Positions 1 to 7,113 of a DNA stretch of 22,686 nt are shown here, piece after piece. The notes under the pieces are model-generated. The model was given only the letters and a program-made list of their open reading frames with translations, was not told where the DNA came from and searched no databases. Position 1 is the stretch's first letter, and the number at the start of each line of letters is the position of its first letter. This stretch comes from Desulfobulbaceae bacterium UBA5611 (GTDB lineage Bacteria; Desulfobacterota; Desulfobulbia; Desulfobulbales; Desulfocapsaceae): positions 1 through 22,686 of the forward strand of contig DIKT01000067.1 of assembly GCA_002424635.1 (NCBI GenBank), in the 5' to 3' direction. Position numbers and translations under genes: made by a program.

Positions 1-215
1 CCTCCCGCTCACTGATGAATATCTCGTTTAACCTGCCAACCCCGGAACTGGAAGCCAAGTTTATCGCAGAGGCCACCAAGGTCGGCTTGAACGGCCTGAA
101 AGGACACCGCTCCATTGGTGGCTGCCGGGCTTCTATCTATAATGCCTTTCCACGCGAAGGGGTTGTCAAACTGGTGGCATTCATGCAGGAGTTTGAGCAG
201 CATAATCCGGCCTAA
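1..215 (+). CDS. serC: Phosphoserine aminotransferase, C-terminal fragment
   Basis: This is the 3' end of a gene that begins left of the window. The frame is open from base 3, and the internal ATG at 15 is only Met in the family's RSLMN segment, not a start. SerC is a PLP enzyme that converts 3-phosphohydroxypyruvate and glutamate to phosphoserine in serine biosynthesis; its PLP lysine would lie upstream and cannot be checked. The visible ~70 residues carry the characteristic SerC tail: an NISFNLPT-like strand, then GLNGLKGHRSIGGCRASIYNA-type sequence, then the closing helix VVKLVAFMQEF. The GHRSIGGCRASIYN block is diagnostic for the family. The stop (213-215) lies 4 nt before the next gene, so the two are probably co-transcribed. 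A DUF1015 gene, a family often found near serA/serC, lies about 9.3 kb away. Confidence 0.93.
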   Translation, partial: SRSLMNISFNLPTPELEAKFIAEATKVGLNGLKGHRSIGGCRASIYNAFPREGVVKLVAFMQEFEQHNPA

Positions 216-219
216 TGAC

Positions 220-1089
220 ATGAACTATGATGGGAACATCATCCGCCCGCCCAGCGAGGCTGATTCAATCATTATCCAGGTTACAGTTGGGTGTTCCCAT
301 AATCATTGCACCTTTTGTGGTGCTTACAAAGACAAACAGTTTCGGATCCGCACGGAAGAGGAAATTGCCGCTAATCTTTCTTTTGCCGGCCGCTACTGCA
401 CGCGGCAGCGTAAAGTTTTTCTGGCAGATGGCGACGCCCTGATCCTGTCCCAGGAGCGCTTGACCACCCTTTTCCGCCGCATCCGGACCGCACTCCCGCA
501 AGTACGACGTATCTCTCTTTATGGCAATGCCAAGGCCATCCGTTCCAAGAGTGTACAGCAACTGCAGGAACTTAAGGAACTGGGACTCGATCGCATCTAT
601 ATGGGGCTTGAGAGCGGCGATGACGAAATCCTGACCCGGGTTAGAAAGGGAGAAAGCGCTGCCACCATGATCAGCGCCGCCGGGAAGGTCGCCCATGCCG
701 GTATCTTTTTATCGGTGACGGTGCTGCTCGGCCTTGGCGGCAGGGAGCACAGCCTGCAGCATGCGCGGGCGACCGGCCTGGTCTTATCGAAGATGGCCCC
801 GCAGCAGATTGCGGCTTTGACCCTGATGCCTTTAATCGGCACGCCACTGGGCGAGCAGGCGGCCAATGGTAATTTTCTCCTTCCTGATGCCGCTGCCATG
901 TTAAAAGAACTAAAAGAGATGATTCAGTTTATCAATTGTGACAAGGTACAGTTCATGGCCAATCATGCCTCCAACTATCTGCCCATCTCCGGCCGCCTGG
1001 GACGGGACAAGAACGCCATCCTGGCAACCATTGATCAGGCCATGCAGGGCAGAATAGCGCTTACTCCTGAATCCTACAGAGCCTTATAA
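220..1089 (+). CDS. Radical SAM protein of unknown substrate
   Basis: I place the start at ATG 220 (289 aa), 4 nt after the serC stop. An upstream in-frame ATG at 115 would force a long overlap with serC and add a segment unlike this family. A cysteine cluster GCSHNHCTFCGAY (C25, C30, C33) is the likely 4Fe-4S ligand set that cleaves S-adenosylmethionine. Its spacing reads CX4CX2C, one residue longer than the canonical CX3CX2C. Further along are LADGDALIL, then GLESGDDEIL and RVRKGE, which look like the SAM- and glycine-rich strands of the TIM-barrel core, and LTLMPLIGTPL near the end. No extra cobalamin-binding or Cys-rich C-terminal domain is visible. Related stand-alone proteins are common in anaerobes, but I know no established reaction. 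The gene sits between serC and rlmN; rlmN begins 18 nt downstream. Confidence 0.88.
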   Translation: MNYDGNIIRPPSEADSIIIQVTVGCSHNHCTFCGAYKDKQFRIRTEEEIAANLSFAGRYCTRQRKVFLADGDALILSQERLTTLFRRIRTALPQVRRISLYGNAKAIRSKSVQQLQELKELGLDRIYMGLESGDDEILTRVRKGESAATMISAAGKVAHAGIFLSVTVLLGLGGREHSLQHARATGLVLSKMAPQQIAALTLMPLIGTPLGEQAANGNFLLPDAAAMLKELKEMIQFINCDKVQFMANHASNYLPISGRLGRDKNAILATIDQAMQGRIALTPESYRAL

Positions 1090-1107
1090 TTTGTTAAAGC
1101 AACAAAA

Positions 1108-2193
1108 ATGAAGAACAAAACTGATCTGCGCAATCTGACCCAGAAGGATCTGATAGAATACGTCGAATCGCTGGGCCAGCCAGCTTTTCGCGGCCGTCAG
1201 CTTATGTCCTGGCTCTACCGGCCGGGGATCTCGCAATTTTCGGAAATGACGGACCTAGCCAAGGATTTCCGCCGGATCCTGGCTGAACAGGCCCAAATCT
1301 CACAATTCACAGAGTCAATCATTGAACGCGCCAGCGATGGTTGCGTCAAATTCGGCTTTGCCCTCCATGACGACCGCCTCATTGAAACCGTCCTTATCCC
1401 GGAGCCGGACCGTAATACCCTGTGCGTCTCCTCCCAGGTTGGCTGCGCTATGAACTGTTCCTTTTGTCTGACGGCAACTATGGGCTTTATTCGTAATTTA
1501 AGCCCGGCGGAGATTGTGAATCAGGTTTGCGCAGTAGATGATTTTTTGCGAGCACAGTCGACAGCAGAGCGTATCGGTCCGGAAAAAGTCACCAATGTTG
1601 TCTTTATGGGGATGGGCGAACCACTGAACAATCTGGACAATCTGCTGAAGGCCCTTTCCATCCTTACTGAACAACGGGGATTGGATCTTACCAATCGGCG
1701 GATCACAGTCTCAACCTGCGGGATTGTTCCTAATATGCGGTTATTGGGTGAAAATTGTGATGCGAACCTGGCGATCTCGCTGCATGCTATTGACGATGTC
1801 ACACGCAGCCAACTTATGCCGATCAACAAACGATACCCGCTCGAGGAATTACTGGCTGCTTGCCGCGACTTTCCCATGCCTAAACGCAAAAGAATAATGT
1901 TCGAATATATACTGCTTAAGGGCATCAATGATTCTGAGGCCGCCGCTCATGAACTGGCCAGAAAACTAAAAGATATTCCCTGTAAAATCAACCTCCTGCC
2001 CTATAACGAATCACCGGGCATTCCCTATGAAAGCACTTCTATGGCTCACATTCTATCTTTTCAAAAGATTCTGATGGATGCCAACTACTCCGTTTTCATC
2101 CGTAACAGCCGGGGCACGGATATATCAGCCGCCTGTGGGCAATTGGCCAAGCAAAAAGAAAAAATTATTAGATCAGGACCCGCTAAAAGTTGA
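1108..2193 (+). CDS. rlmN: Dual-specificity rRNA/tRNA adenine-C2 methyltransferase RlmN
   Basis: RlmN is a radical SAM enzyme that methylates C2 of A2503 in 23S rRNA and A37 in some tRNAs. The 361-aa product is full length. The N-terminal accessory region (about 1-90, with GQPAFRGRQLMSWLY) is followed by VGCAMNCSFCLTATMG, which holds the 4Fe-4S ligands C113, C117 and C120. VVFMGMGEPLNN and VSTCGIVPNM, typical of the core, come next. Near the C-terminus NSRGTDISAACGQL supplies C343, the position of the cysteine that is methylated and forms the covalent RNA adduct. No strong Shine-Dalgarno is visible before ATG 1108. The gene lies 18 nt after the radical SAM gene, so translation may depend on the upstream unit. 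The alternative Cfr (C8 methylation, antibiotic resistance) is unlikely given the motif set. Confidence 0.96.
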   Translation: MKNKTDLRNLTQKDLIEYVESLGQPAFRGRQLMSWLYRPGISQFSEMTDLAKDFRRILAEQAQISQFTESIIERASDGCVKFGFALHDDRLIETVLIPEPDRNTLCVSSQVGCAMNCSFCLTATMGFIRNLSPAEIVNQVCAVDDFLRAQSTAERIGPEKVTNVVFMGMGEPLNNLDNLLKALSILTEQRGLDLTNRRITVSTCGIVPNMRLLGENCDANLAISLHAIDDVTRSQLMPINKRYPLEELLAACRDFPMPKRKRIMFEYILLKGINDSEAAAHELARKLKDIPCKINLLPYNESPGIPYESTSMAHILSFQKILMDANYSVFIRNSRGTDISAACGQLAKQKEKIIRSGPAKS

Positions 2194-2457
2194 CCAGAAT
2201 ATCAGAAAAGATGCAGATAATTAATATTAAAATAATCTAAAAAAAAGCAAAGAGTTATAGAGAAGATACAGAGGTAATTATCTGCACCATTTCTCTTATA
2301 TGCCCACTTGCATTTCATCGTATATTTGTAATAATTCTAAATTAGAGATAATTTAATAATATGAATTTCATTATCAGCTCGACAAATATAACATGATCCA
2401 AGAATGACCAGTTTTTTTGGTTATGCTATTCTCAAAAATAAAAAAGGAGCAGATTCG
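2194..2457. other. AT-rich intergenic spacer
   Basis: This is a very AT-rich spacer between rlmN and a small SAP-like gene. I see short imperfect palindromes (for example GATAAT at 2346-2351 against ATTATC at 2369-2374) but no convincing terminator hairpin with a T tract and no RNA gene. A promoter for the downstream small gene is likely here, but I cannot fix one. Confidence 0.5.
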
Positions 2458-2646
2458 ATGAAGATGCAGGACATCAAGAAGTTGGCCACAGCAATGGGAA
2501 TCAAGAGCGGTAAAATGAAAAAGAGTGAACTTATCAGGACCATTCAGACTAAGGAAGGCAACTCTCCTTGTTTTCAGCAACAAATATCTGATTCCTGTCT
2601 CCAGATCGACTGCTGCTGGCGTGATGACTGCATGCAATTAAGCTGA
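2458..2646 (+). CDS. Small SAP/Rho-N-like protein with Cys-rich C-terminus
   Basis: I chose ATG 2458 (62 aa) because an excellent ribosome-binding site, AAGGAG at 2444-2449, sits 8 nt before it; an in-frame ATG at 2404 lacks one. The N-terminal half, MKMQDIKKLATAMGIK followed by a KMKKSELIRTIQ helix, matches the helix-extended-helix of SAP or Rho-N-terminal nucleic-acid-binding domains. The C-terminal half carries four cysteines ending in DCCWRDDCMQLS, which could bind a metal. Similar short proteins occur in Geobacter-like and sulfate-reducing bacteria as far as I recall. The role is unknown, and binding of DNA or RNA is inferred from the fold only. It stands alone, about 170 nt before hsp20. 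Confidence 0.8.
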   Translation: MKMQDIKKLATAMGIKSGKMKKSELIRTIQTKEGNSPCFQQQISDSCLQIDCCWRDDCMQLS

Positions 2647-2803
2647 TTAATCTGTCAAGTTGAAGCCACAACAACCTAAAAAAGATTGGTCGATTAAAGA
2701 AAATTGGCAGAAAATTTTAAAAACATTGTAACGATGAGCTGCTAAGCGGCTCGGGCTGGGGTAACTGCTTATGGCAGTGAACTCTTAAATATTCATCTTT
2801 TTT

Positions 2804-2810
2804 AAGGAGG
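2804..2810 (+). promoter_or_regulatory. Strong Shine-Dalgarno of hsp20
   Basis: AAGGAGG, a full match to the anti-SD sequence, lies 7 nt before ATG 2818 and fixes the start of the Hsp20 gene. Confidence 0.85.
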
Positions 2811-2817
2811 ATATACC

Positions 2818-3273
2818 ATGTTTGACTTAATGCCATTTAAGCGTCGCAGTGATTTACCGAATGTTTTCTCCGAGATGGACGATATGCTGCAAAAAATGAG
2901 GTTTGATTTCCCTTTCCATAATCTCGGAGAAGATGTCAATGTCAGCTGGAGTCCCCGACTTGATGTCAGCGAGACTGACACGAATCTTGAAATTGTTGCC
3001 GACCTGCCCGGGATGTCAAAAGAGGATATTAAGGTTACCATGGAGGGTGATTTATTAACTATCCAAGGAGAGAAGAAAGAGGAGTCTGAACAAACAAACA
3101 AACAGTATCATACTATTGAACGTCGCAGCGGTTCCTTTTATCGCGCTTTAAGATTACCGACAGAGGTTGAGAAAGAAAATATCGATGCCAATTTCAAAGA
3201 TGGTGTTTTGACTCTGACTCTTCCTAAATCAAAGGAAGCTCAAAGAAATATTGCTCAAATTGAAATAAAATAA
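2818..3273 (+). CDS. Small heat-shock protein, Hsp20/alpha-crystallin family
   Basis: This is an ATP-independent cytoplasmic holdase that binds unfolding proteins and usually forms large oligomers. The 151-aa length is typical. After a ~45-residue N-terminal arm rich in Phe and Met comes the alpha-crystallin domain (about 48-140), starting at SWSPRLDVSETD. It contains VADLPGMSKEDIKVT, LLTIQGEKK and RRSGSFYRALRLP, and ends with DGVLTLTLPK, the family's A-x-x-x-G-V-L-T-L hallmark. A short C-terminal tail (about 141-151) carries NIAQIEIK, which resembles the I-x-I/V motif used for subunit docking. The SD is very strong. I looked for an RpoH-type promoter and did not find a convincing one. A stem-loop follows the gene. 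I leave the symbol blank because ibpA/hspA-type names are not decidable here. Confidence 0.95.
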   Translation: MFDLMPFKRRSDLPNVFSEMDDMLQKMRFDFPFHNLGEDVNVSWSPRLDVSETDTNLEIVADLPGMSKEDIKVTMEGDLLTIQGEKKEESEQTNKQYHTIERRSGSFYRALRLPTEVEKENIDANFKDGVLTLTLPKSKEAQRNIAQIEIK

Positions 3274-3294
3274 AGAGTCTTCTCTGCAGCAAAC

Positions 3295-3333
3295 AAGGAG
3301 CTGAAGAGCTGTATACGTCTCTTCAAGCTCCTT
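3295..3333 (+). terminator. Stem-loop after hsp20
   Basis: AAGGAGCT-GAAGAG (3295-3308) pairs with CTCTTCAAGCTCCTT (3319-3333) around a 10-nt loop, leaving one bulged base. The stem is about 14 bp and begins 22 nt after the hsp20 stop. Only a weak T-rich run follows (GTTATTT), so it is either a modest Rho-independent terminator or an mRNA 3'-end stabiliser. Confidence 0.6.
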
Positions 3334-3667
3334 AGTTATTTCCGGCAAAATCCATCCTCTTATTGTTCAAAATCAAGGCATGTACAAAATTTTACCGCAG
3401 GCTATAGTTGATATTCCGAAGATAAAATGTTTGTCCATACACGCCGAGTTTGGGCGAAAAGACCATTTTTCAAGGCACCCTTATGTGTTTTTTCTTTTTA
3501 ATCATTACCATTGACCAATTTTCTCAAAAGATGTAATCAAAGAAATAATAAGAACTAGTCAGCAACGTCATTACTTTATACTTCTGGATGAAGAAGCTGG
3601 CCCTGTCTCTTATCCTGCCATACACAGCAAAGAGATTCTCACTTGCAGTCTATTGTCATAATCATCT
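3334..3667. other. Intergenic region before the PilZ gene
   Basis: No standard gene is seen. TTGACC (3511-3516) with TGTAAT (3532-3537), spaced 15 nt, is a weak candidate sigma70-type promoter for the PilZ gene. A 27-codon reading frame (3588-3671) ends in the PilZ start codon and is described separately. The rest is low-complexity AT-rich DNA. Confidence 0.4.
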
Positions 3668-3671
3668 ATGA
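3588..3671 (+). CDS. Possible 27-aa leader peptide overlapping the PilZ start
   Basis: ATG 3588 opens a short frame starting MKKLALSLIL and ending at TGA 3669-3671, which overlaps the ATG of the next gene as ATGA. Its N-terminus looks like a signal-peptide beginning (two Lys, then hydrophobic). The downstream gene has no recognisable Shine-Dalgarno of its own, so termination-reinitiation from this frame could drive it. Against this, the small frame has no clear ribosome-binding site either, and frames of this size arise by chance. Confidence 0.25.
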   Translation: MKKLALSLILPYTAKRFSLAVYCHNHL

Positions 3672-4600
3672 ATGATAAAAAACAAAAACAAGAGTTTCTT
3701 CAGAATATACTGAAGAAACTGGCTTTTTTTTTCCCCAATCAATCACCTGAATATACTCTGCAATCAATAGAAGAAGGACTGGAAGCAGGTGAAATACTTC
3801 TGCAAGGCAAAGAGATATTGTCTTATCTACAGACAGCATTGTTCGATGATAAAATAGTTGAAGTTGAAGTAGATGGTATTCCCAGAGTATATTTTTCCCG
3901 CATTTACGATCATACCCCTGACCTTGAAGAAGTGGAGGAAGATGGCAATTTAATACTGAAAGAACCGGAATACAAAGAAGGTGATTACCTGAAGGAGATG
4001 ACCCGTATTATTTCGTTGCCGCTGGAGCCTGGAATGGGCAATATCCATATTCGCAACAGTCAGAAAGTACTCTTACGACTTTTTGCCAGTAAATATGCTG
4101 TTGAAATGGGCACTTTTATTGAAGAAATGATCCTGGTAAGGGAATTACCTGTCCTAAGGCTTGCCTTTCCAACAATCAGCAGGATAATCCCGGCGATGAG
4201 GCCCTTCAGGGCTAAAGTACCAAATACATTAAATCTTCCGGTAGTCGTTTCCGGAAAAAAAATGTTGCCTGATTTATACTGCAAAGCGATTGAAGTCAGC
4301 GCTGATGGTATGTCTTTTCTCATTCAGAAAGAAGAGAGGGAGCTATTTCAGATTGGCGAAATGCGGACTTTACAGTTTATCCTTGATGATGTTCCTCATG
4401 CCAAAGTCTCCGGTATTGTTCGACATGTCTCGAAAATTCGTGGGAAAGGTGGCACCGAATTTCGCTGCGGTATCCAGTTTGAACTGACGACTCATGCCTT
4501 AGCCGCTAATATCGAAAATCTAGTGGCCATAATTCAACGGACTCATTTAAAAGAGTTAGCGGCAAAATCAGAAGAAATCGGTATCAGTCTGATAGGTTGA
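3668..4600 (+). CDS. PilZ-domain protein
   Basis: This is a 310-aa cytoplasmic protein with no signal peptide or membrane segment. The C-terminal part (about 178-295) resembles a PilZ domain, the common c-di-GMP receptor fold. RPFRAKVP is at 178-185, and after about 25 residues EVSADGMSFLI (209-219) corresponds to the D/N-x-S-x-x-G motif with Glu in the first place. Strands ending in CGIQFEL follow. The arginine motif is shortened to R-P-F-R rather than RxxxR, so nucleotide binding is uncertain. The middle part (LRLAFPTISRI) resembles the YcgR-like linker before PilZ. The N-terminal ~120 residues are acidic and I do not recognise them. No SD precedes ATG 3668. The gene is monocistronic and converges on the minus-strand zinc-ribbon gene 24 nt away. 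Its c-di-GMP output (motility, surface) cannot be read from context. Confidence 0.75.
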   Translation: MNDKKQKQEFLQNILKKLAFFFPNQSPEYTLQSIEEGLEAGEILLQGKEILSYLQTALFDDKIVEVEVDGIPRVYFSRIYDHTPDLEEVEEDGNLILKEPEYKEGDYLKEMTRIISLPLEPGMGNIHIRNSQKVLLRLFASKYAVEMGTFIEEMILVRELPVLRLAFPTISRIIPAMRPFRAKVPNTLNLPVVVSGKKMLPDLYCKAIEVSADGMSFLIQKEERELFQIGEMRTLQFILDDVPHAKVSGIVRHVSKIRGKGGTEFRCGIQFELTTHALAANIENLVAIIQRTHLKELAAKSEEIGISLIG

Positions 4601-4624
4601 CCTGGGATCCAGTGCCTGATTGCC

Positions 4625-4834
4625 TTAGGTCATGCGAATACGCTCACAATCGGGGCAGATCCAAGTCGGTCCATTGCTGATCCCCCATAAATTTTCCTGA
4701 AAACAAGCCTCACAGATCATGAATCCACAAGGACAGCTCAGACAATAAGTTTTCTTTTCTTTGCAGCAATGACACTGATATTCCCCTATTTTTCTCTTCC
4801 TGTAGCCGGCCACTTCAGTTTTATGTTCACTCAT
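4625..4834 (-). CDS. Small Cys-rich zinc-ribbon protein
   Basis: Start chosen at 4834 (69 aa): this ATG overlaps the cutA stop as ATGA, the usual sign of translational coupling. A longer frame from 4858 would run into cutA. The product has ten cysteines in three clusters: YQCHCC (C21, C23, C24), YCLSCPCGF (C31, C34, C36) with CEAC (C41, C44), and a final CPDC (C60, C63). It looks like a compact protein binding two zinc ions. GFMICEACFQENLWG and GPTWICPDC recall short proteins annotated only as cytoplasmic protein in delta-proteobacteria. The biochemical role is unknown. Coupling to CutA, a protein linked to metal tolerance, hints at metal handling, but that is inference. Confidence 0.75.
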   Translation of the reverse strand: MSEHKTEVAGYRKRKIGEYQCHCCKEKKTYCLSCPCGFMICEACFQENLWGISNGPTWICPDCERIRMT

Positions 4835-5151
4835 ATCTGCAACTCTTCTTCCAACCAATTTCGATATTTTTCGCTAAGATGGCTAATGGTAGTGGCTATC
4901 ACTTCAGGTACGTCATAAGGATGTGACGCCTGAATAAGCCGCTCCAGCTCAGGATATTGCGACTCATCACTCTTCATGACCAGTAGATACTCTTGCGAGG
5001 CAACGATCTGGCCCTGCCACCAGTAAATACTGCTCACAGGGGCGGTTATTTGCGCACAGGCAATCAGACGTTTTTCCAACAGTAAATTGGCCATTTTTTC
5101 AGCATCAGCTCGGCTTTCAAATGTGGTGGTGATTAATAACGGACCAGACAT
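4831..5151 (-). CDS. cutA: Divalent-cation tolerance protein CutA
   Basis: CutA is a small, very stable trimeric protein with a ferredoxin-like (PII-like) fold, originally linked to copper tolerance; its molecular role is still debated. The 106-aa product is the usual size. The family pattern is clear: ITTTFESRADAEKMANLLLE at the first strand-helix, RLIACAQI, SIYWWQGQIV, EYLLVMKSDESQ, then HPYDVPEVIATTI, the conserved HPYExPE segment. A good SD (GGAG at 5157-5160 in minus orientation) lies 5 nt before the start. It is the first gene of a two-gene minus-strand unit with the zinc-ribbon protein and diverges from coaX. Confidence 0.94.
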   Translation of the reverse strand: MSGPLLITTTFESRADAEKMANLLLEKRLIACAQITAPVSSIYWWQGQIVASQEYLLVMKSDESQYPELERLIQASHPYDVPEVIATTISHLSEKYRNWLEEELQI

Positions 5152-5237
5152 GACAACTCCATTTATTTAACTTCATTCTTGTTTGATCGCTTTCTTTTTG
5201 CTAGAGAGTAGAATAACTAACCCCGATAAACGGGATA

Positions 5238-5296
5238 AGTGCCTTTCGCAGATTATTCTCTTGCAAAAAAAACAAGAAAATAATCTGTAAGGCACT
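5238..5296. repeat. Long imperfect inverted repeat between cutA and coaX
   Basis: AGTGCCTT, CAGATTATT and TCTTG on the left (5238-5263) are mirrored by CAAGA, AATAATCTG and AAGGCACT on the right (5273-5296) around an A-rich loop. The stem is about 22 bp with a few mismatches and a 2-nt bulge. A shorter hairpin CCCG-ATAAA-CGGG lies just left (5222-5234). The region is the shared 5' side of two divergent genes, so it is an odd place for a terminator. It could be an attenuator-type leader, a regulator site or a small interspersed palindrome. Confidence 0.7.
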
Positions 5297-5343
5297 AAAT
5301 GTAGCAGGATCATAAATCAGGAACAAGAGAAGTAAAAGAAAAA

Positions 5344-6141
5344 ATGCTTTTAGCAATAGATATTGGCAACTCACACACGGTCATCGGCCTGTTCAAAGAT
5401 GACCTGCTTATCGGTCAATGGCGGCTCCAATCAGATCGTAACCGCACCGATGATGAACTGGCTATCAGCTGTCATGGCTTTTTATCCCTGGGCGGAGTTA
5501 ACACTGACACGATCAGCGGCATAATTGTCGCCAGTGTTGTGCCCCGTCTGGCAACGGCCTGGCTCTCCTGCTGTCGGAAGTATCTGTCAGCTAACCTCAA
5601 GCGGCCGCTTGTGACGGTATCGGCTGAAACGATAAAAGATCTTCTGCAGGTCAAGACCGAATGTCCCGAGGCGGTCGGCGCTGATCGGCTGGTCAATGCC
5701 ATCGCCGGTTGGCACAAATATCACGGCAATCTGGTGATTATTGATTTTGGCACGGCAATCACCTTTGATTGTGTCTCGGCGCAAGGTGCCTTTCTGGGCG
5801 GTGCCATCCTTCCGGGCATCGCTATCGCCCTTGAGGCCCTTTCTGCACGGACCGCGCAATTACCCACTATTGATATAGGCGTCGGCCCGGAAAAAGTTAT
5901 CGGCATCAATACCGTTCAGGCCATGAAAAGCGGCATTCTGCATGGCTATGGTTCTCTCGTTGATGGCATGATCCACAAGATCAGCCTGGAGATGGGTTGC
6001 GCCAAGAAGGAATTAATAGTCATTGCCACTGGTGGCATGGCCCATCTCATTGCCCCTTATTCCCAATCAATCGGCAAGCTCGAACCCATGCTCACCCTCG
6101 AAGGTCTCTATCTTATTCACAGCCGGCAAACAGCACCATGA
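5344..6141 (+). CDS. coaX: Type III pantothenate kinase
   Basis: CoaX phosphorylates pantothenate in the first step of coenzyme A synthesis. It is the K+-dependent ASKHA-fold isozyme, not inhibited by CoA. The 265-aa product is full length. It starts MLLAIDIGNSHTVIGLF, with the catalytic D6 and phosphate-binding G/N-S segment. SDRNRTDDEL (31-39) follows, then VGADRLVNAIAG (GADR at 112-115, pantothenate and dimer site) and VIIDFGTAITFD (DFGTA at 134-138, the second phosphate loop). GGAILPGIA, a long helix and VIATGGMA complete the fold. The start is the first Met of the conserved strand. The stop overlaps the next gene's ATG (ATGA), so the two are coupled. Neighbouring biotin ligase (birA), a frequent partner, is absent. 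Confidence 0.96.
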   Translation: MLLAIDIGNSHTVIGLFKDDLLIGQWRLQSDRNRTDDELAISCHGFLSLGGVNTDTISGIIVASVVPRLATAWLSCCRKYLSANLKRPLVTVSAETIKDLLQVKTECPEAVGADRLVNAIAGWHKYHGNLVIIDFGTAITFDCVSAQGAFLGGAILPGIAIALEALSARTAQLPTIDIGVGPEKVIGINTVQAMKSGILHGYGSLVDGMIHKISLEMGCAKKELIVIATGGMAHLIAPYSQSIGKLEPMLTLEGLYLIHSRQTAP

Positions 6142-7061
6142 TTGACCAACACGCCCCTGCCCCGCTCCAATCAGGAGCCGTTATTGCTATAATCGCACCT
6201 GCCGGTCAGATCCGTGATCATAATGAGTTTAACGCCGGCATCAGACTGCTTACAGACATGGGATTTGAGCCAAGATTTCCTCGTGATCTCTGGCCGGGTA
6301 CAGGCTATCTGGCTGACAGCGACGCCAACAGAGCATATGAGTTCAACAGGATGTGGGCTGACAGCGAAGTCTCAGCCCTGCTGGCCGTGCGGGGCGGTTA
6401 TGGCTGCCTGCGGATGGTGGGGCAGATCGATCTGGAGCAGGTACGCAGCCGGCCAAAGATGCTGATCGGGTTTTCCGATATTACAGTGCTGCACAATTCC
6501 TGCTGCCAGCAGAGCAGCCTTATCTCTTTGCATGGACCGACTCTTTGTTCTTTGGCTAACAGTAATAAAGAAAGCCTTGAACGATTTTATCAGTGTCTGA
6601 CTGGAAACTGGCGGGCTCCTCTGCAAATAAAAGGGGTTGAGGTGCTGCGAGGCACTGAAGAGGCCAGAGGCCGGTTGATTGGTGGTAATCTCAGCACATT
6701 GCTCACCTTGCTGGGCACCCCTTTTGAACCTGAGCTGGCAGGACGTATTCTCTTTCTCGAAGATATAGGAGAACCGCCTTACCGGATAGATCGCATGCTG
6801 ACTCAGTTGTGGCTGGCCGGAAAGCTGCAGGATGTGGCCGGGATCATTCTTGGCGATTTTTCCTATAGCAAGACCATGGAAAGCAACGAGCAAATCCGTC
6901 ATCACGAAACAATCTGGAATCGGGTGCTGCAGCTAACCAGCGCGCGCCAGATCCCTGTCTGGGGAGGATTTCCTATCGGCCATGGGCCAGCGAACATGAC
7001 CCTACCCCATGGCGCTGAGGCGATTATGGACAGCAGAAACGGCAGCCTTTATTTTTTATAA
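6138..7061 (+). CDS. Peptidase S66 family LD-carboxypeptidase (MccF-like)
   Basis: ATG 6138 overlaps the coaX stop (ATGA) and gives 307 aa, the usual length; an upstream in-frame ATG at 5997 would sit inside coaX. Family S66 enzymes cut the D-Ala from murein tetrapeptides (LdcA) or inactivate microcin C-type compounds (MccF). The Ser-Glu-His triad is complete: S113 in IGFSDITVLH, E208 in FLEDIGEPPYRIDRML, and H282 in PIGHGPANMTLPHG. The N-terminal AIIAPAG strand and AVRGGYGCLRM segment are also typical. There is no signal peptide, which fits a cytoplasmic recycling enzyme. LdcA and MccF cannot be separated by eye, so the symbol is left blank. Confidence 0.93.
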   Translation: MIDQHAPAPLQSGAVIAIIAPAGQIRDHNEFNAGIRLLTDMGFEPRFPRDLWPGTGYLADSDANRAYEFNRMWADSEVSALLAVRGGYGCLRMVGQIDLEQVRSRPKMLIGFSDITVLHNSCCQQSSLISLHGPTLCSLANSNKESLERFYQCLTGNWRAPLQIKGVEVLRGTEEARGRLIGGNLSTLLTLLGTPFEPELAGRILFLEDIGEPPYRIDRMLTQLWLAGKLQDVAGIILGDFSYSKTMESNEQIRHHETIWNRVLQLTSARQIPVWGGFPIGHGPANMTLPHGAEAIMDSRNGSLYFL

Positions 7062-7113
7062 GGTCGATTTTGAGTTTCCAGCAGCGCTCACGCTTTTGCT
7101 TTATAATGTGCCA

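Noticed and set aside
115..219. A 35-residue N-terminal extension of the radical SAM protein
   Set aside because: It would overlap serC by 100 bases in another frame and reads as serC antiphase sequence. ATG 220 directly follows the serC stop.
2650..2817. An RpoH (heat-shock) promoter before hsp20
   Set aside because: No pair resembling CTTGAA and CCCCAT at correct spacing; only a small ACTGC-TTATG-GCAGT hairpin and a strong SD are visible.
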